Origin: Pseudomonadota bacterium
GTDB taxonomy: Bacteria > Pseudomonadota > Alphaproteobacteria > RF32 > CAG-239
Reading direction: 5' to 3'
Length of the DNA: 7,315 nucleotides
Assembly: GCA_018362935.1 (NCBI GenBank)
Contig: JAHALQ010000032.1
Location: forward strand, 1 to 7,315
Part shown: positions 5,588 to 7,315 of the stretch, piece after piece
Numbering within the stretch: the stretch's first letter is position 1
Layout of the letters: each line of letters opens with the position of its first letter
The notes under the pieces: model-generated
The model's database searches: none
What the model was told of the DNA's origin: nothing
The model's input: the letters and a program-made list of their open reading frames with translations, nothing else
Translations under genes and position numbers: made by a program

Positions 5588-6743
5588 ATTCCGCAATGTA
5601 GAATTTAATGTTAAAACGTTTACCTATGGCCGCAACAACAAACCGGCAGAAGCTGATTTTTTGGGAATAGATTCTGACAGCCAGGACAGCAAGCTGGATA
5701 ACATGGATTTTCATGTTGAAGGTTATATTTACGGTAAAAAAGTTGAAGAAACCAGAATAAAACTCGAAAAAGCCCTTGAAAAACGCCAGGGCCTGCTGGT
5801 TATGCCTGACGGCCGCAGCGCCCAGGTAAAAATCGAAGATGGTTGGCATATCAGCAAGTCTGAAGAGGCTGACGACAAGTATGATCTTGATTTCAGTTTC
5901 AAGAAAATTGACAGCGACAGCCTTTCCCTAAAAATTATTGAGCTGCAGGAATTAGACGATGAAAAGTTTGCCAAAGCTACCGCTGAAGCGGAAAAAAGCT
6001 TTTTGGCCGAGTTTGACGAGAAGTTTACCTTTGAAGGCTTTCCCGGATTTGTCAAACTGCAAAGTTATGACAACCTTATCAGCATAACCAATAAAATATC
6101 AAAACTGTCGGCCAATAACCTGATTGGTCAGATTACCAATCCAATCAGCGGCAGTCTGGATATTCTGGCTGCCAGCGCCGGCGGCATCGGCGCGGCAATT
6201 ATGAGTTATGCCAAATTGCGTGATTTGTTCGGCGAGTTGACCGATAAAGATTATTTTGACACTTATATCAGCATGGCCGGCATTAAGTCTGACGTCAAGA
6301 AACCGGACGTTTCGGCCGAGGCTTCCGACCAGATTTACCAAAACGGCAAAGCTTCTGAAGAGCTGATAAACCAAGAGGCAATCATTGAGGCGGTCGATGA
6401 GGCTGTTTATCATAAAGAATATAAGAATGCGGCGGACTTGACCGAAACGATTGAAACCTTAATAGATACGGCGCTGAGCGTGGCCATTGCCACTGACAAC
6501 CGGGAAATTCAGACCCAAATTAACAATATCTTAAATATCGGCGTCGGCCTGATTAAACAAAAGCATGTCGTCAACACAACGGTTAAAAGCTACAACAAGA
6601 GCTTTCCGGCCTGCGTGATTGCACACCGCCTGTATGGTTCCGACAATCTGGAAGCCCGGGCGGCCGACATCCAGACCCGCAACGGCATTGCCAATGCCCT
6701 GTTTATGCCAGCCGGTGTCGATTTGGAAGTTGAGGAGGCCTAG
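5577..6743 (+). CDS. N: DNA circularisation / tail protein (Mu gpN-like)
   Basis: A 388-residue protein whose first 120 residues match the DNA circularisation protein N-terminal domain (PF07157) of Mu gpN. In Mu the N protein is linked to holding the infecting DNA ends together; it also belongs to the tail tip assembly. Seen here: an FRNVEFNVKTF strand at the extreme N terminus, KLDNMDFHVEGYIYGKK (about 40-56, the counterpart of the family's F-x-V-x-GYLIGDDY motif), a helix ending LEKALEKRQGLLVMPDGR, and SKSEEADDKYDLDFSFKKI (about 95-113). A hydrophobic, glycine-containing segment occurs near 175-215, then a mostly helical C-terminal half. The protein is shorter than Mu gpN (about 490 residues), and it lacks the usual N-terminal leader before the FR-x-V motif. 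The ATG at 5577 has GGGAGG at 5563-5568, eight bases upstream, and overlaps the tape measure stop by eleven bases. The circularisation role is inferred by family only. Confidence 0.85.
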   Translation: MLLKFRNVEFNVKTFTYGRNNKPAEADFLGIDSDSQDSKLDNMDFHVEGYIYGKKVEETRIKLEKALEKRQGLLVMPDGRSAQVKIEDGWHISKSEEADDKYDLDFSFKKIDSDSLSLKIIELQELDDEKFAKATAEAEKSFLAEFDEKFTFEGFPGFVKLQSYDNLISITNKISKLSANNLIGQITNPISGSLDILAASAGGIGAAIMSYAKLRDLFGELTDKDYFDTYISMAGIKSDVKKPDVSAEASDQIYQNGKASEELINQEAIIEAVDEAVYHKEYKNAADLTETIETLIDTALSVAIATDNREIQTQINNILNIGVGLIKQKHVVNTTVKSYNKSFPACVIAHRLYGSDNLEARAADIQTRNGIANALFMPAGVDLEVEEA

Positions 6744-7315
6744 ATGTATAAAATCGAACTCCGCACCCCGAATTTAGGCATCAGCAATTTCAGCTTTAAC
6801 CGTATCGTCAAATCGGTTTATCAGCTGGCCAACTGCGCGTTTTTTGCCGCTTATGACAAAGACTATAAAGATTTAAGCACCATTAAACAGGCGTTAAAAA
6901 AGGATATGGACGTCACTGTTTTAATCGACGACGAACTGGCATTGACCGGCTATGTGGCGGCGGTTGACTGCGGATATATGAACAAAAAGCCGTCCCTGTC
7001 CGTCAAAGTCAACACTTATGCGGGGCGAATGGTCAAGGCTTCCGTCGGCAAAGGCTTTTATTTTACCAGACAAAAGGCTGCCGACGTCGTCAGCCAGCTG
7101 GTTTCCGGCTATCCGGTAGAGTTTGTCAATCAAAGCACCAACGACGTTGTTTTGCCGGTGTTTGCCGTCTCGTCTACTGACAAAATCGAAAAGGTTCTCA
7201 ATCATCTGGCCAGATTGTCGGATACGTTGATTTATTCCGACGATGCCGGCCGGCTGGTCATGACGGACAAATGCCGGGACAAATACACCGCTTCGGCGCT
7301 GATTACCGGCGAAAG
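6744..7315 (+). CDS. P: Baseplate hub protein, gpP-like (partial at window end)
   Basis: The gene begins with the ATG directly after the gpN stop (6741-6743), with GAGGAGG at 6732-6738 five bases upstream, and runs open for 190 codons to the window end. It resembles Mu gpP (gp44), a member of the gene D / gp27-like hub group that forms the central ring of the baseplate on which the spike sits. Visible elements: an N-terminal beta segment ending in the FSFNRIVKSVYQLANCAFF stretch (16-34), VTVLIDDELALTGYVAAVD (57-75, the family's I-x-I-x-G-x-x-L-x-x-GYV motif), SLSVKVNTYAGRMVKASV (84-101), the helix TRQKAADVVSQLVSGYPVEF (108-127), and TDKIEKVLNHLARLSDTLIY followed by DDAGRLVMT (145-174), typical of the second hub domain. 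The C terminus is missing because the window stops. Position immediately after gpN matches Mu exactly. Confidence 0.86.
   Translation, partial: MYKIELRTPNLGISNFSFNRIVKSVYQLANCAFFAAYDKDYKDLSTIKQALKKDMDVTVLIDDELALTGYVAAVDCGYMNKKPSLSVKVNTYAGRMVKASVGKGFYFTRQKAADVVSQLVSGYPVEFVNQSTNDVVLPVFAVSSTDKIEKVLNHLARLSDTLIYSDDAGRLVMTDKCRDKYTASALITGE

Noticed and set aside
5478..5849. 123-codon open frame on the minus strand across the tape measure / gpN junction
   Set aside because: Antisense to two supported genes and rich in Phe and low-information sequence; no promoter or ribosome site seen.
6099..6413. 104-codon minus-strand open frame within the gpN-like gene
   Set aside because: Shadow of a conserved plus-strand gene with no independent support.

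Overview
The window is one continuous, plus-strand block of late (structural) genes from a Mu-like phage or prophage with a contractile tail. Gene identity and order match the Mu gp36 to gpP segment. Nothing in it is a bacterial housekeeping gene, an RNA gene, a CRISPR array or an insertion sequence. The host cannot be named from this sequence. Base composition is near 50% G+C by eye, most genes have clear purine-rich Shine-Dalgarno sites, and Mu-like phages of this layout are typical of Proteobacteria, so a Gram-negative proteobacterial host is the reasonable guess and no more than that.

Layout: (1) 1-137, the C-terminal end of a Mu gp36-like (DUF1320) head-tail connection protein. (2) 139-606, a Mu gpG / P2 gpS-type virion morphogenesis (tail completion) protein. 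(3) 603-1181, a Mu gp37-like DUF1834 protein. (4) 1185-1358, a 57-residue DUF2635 (Mu gp38-like) protein. (5) 1360-2826, the contractile tail sheath (gpL). (6) 2837-3196, the tail tube (gpM). (7) 3200-3550, a gp41-like tail assembly chaperone, followed by an overlapping reading frame to 3689 that is probably reached by programmed frameshifting. (8) 3680-5587, the tape measure protein. (9) 5577-6743, a gpN-like DNA circularisation / tail protein. (10) 6744 to the window end, the N-terminal 190 residues of a gpP-like baseplate hub protein.

How the genes work together: sheath and tube subunits stack around the tape measure protein, which sets tail length. The chaperone and its frameshifted long form are expected to coat the tape measure and recruit tube subunits. 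gpN and gpP homologues start the baseplate. The gp36, gpG and gp37 homologues finish the neck and tail end and join the tail to the head. Genes abut or overlap by a few bases (ATGA at 603-606, 10-11 nt overlaps at 3680 and 5577). There is no gap of even 20 bases between genes and no visible internal promoter or terminator, so this is one transcript read from a late promoter outside the window.

The gene content is ordinary for this phage group. The parts most worth a second look are the frameshift cassette at about 3526-3581 (a GGGGCGA slip site, a 7-nt spacer, then a perfect 8-bp stem that encloses the zero-frame stop codon) and a very regular glycine zipper near the C terminus of the tape measure protein. 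I did not find evidence of a wholly new system.
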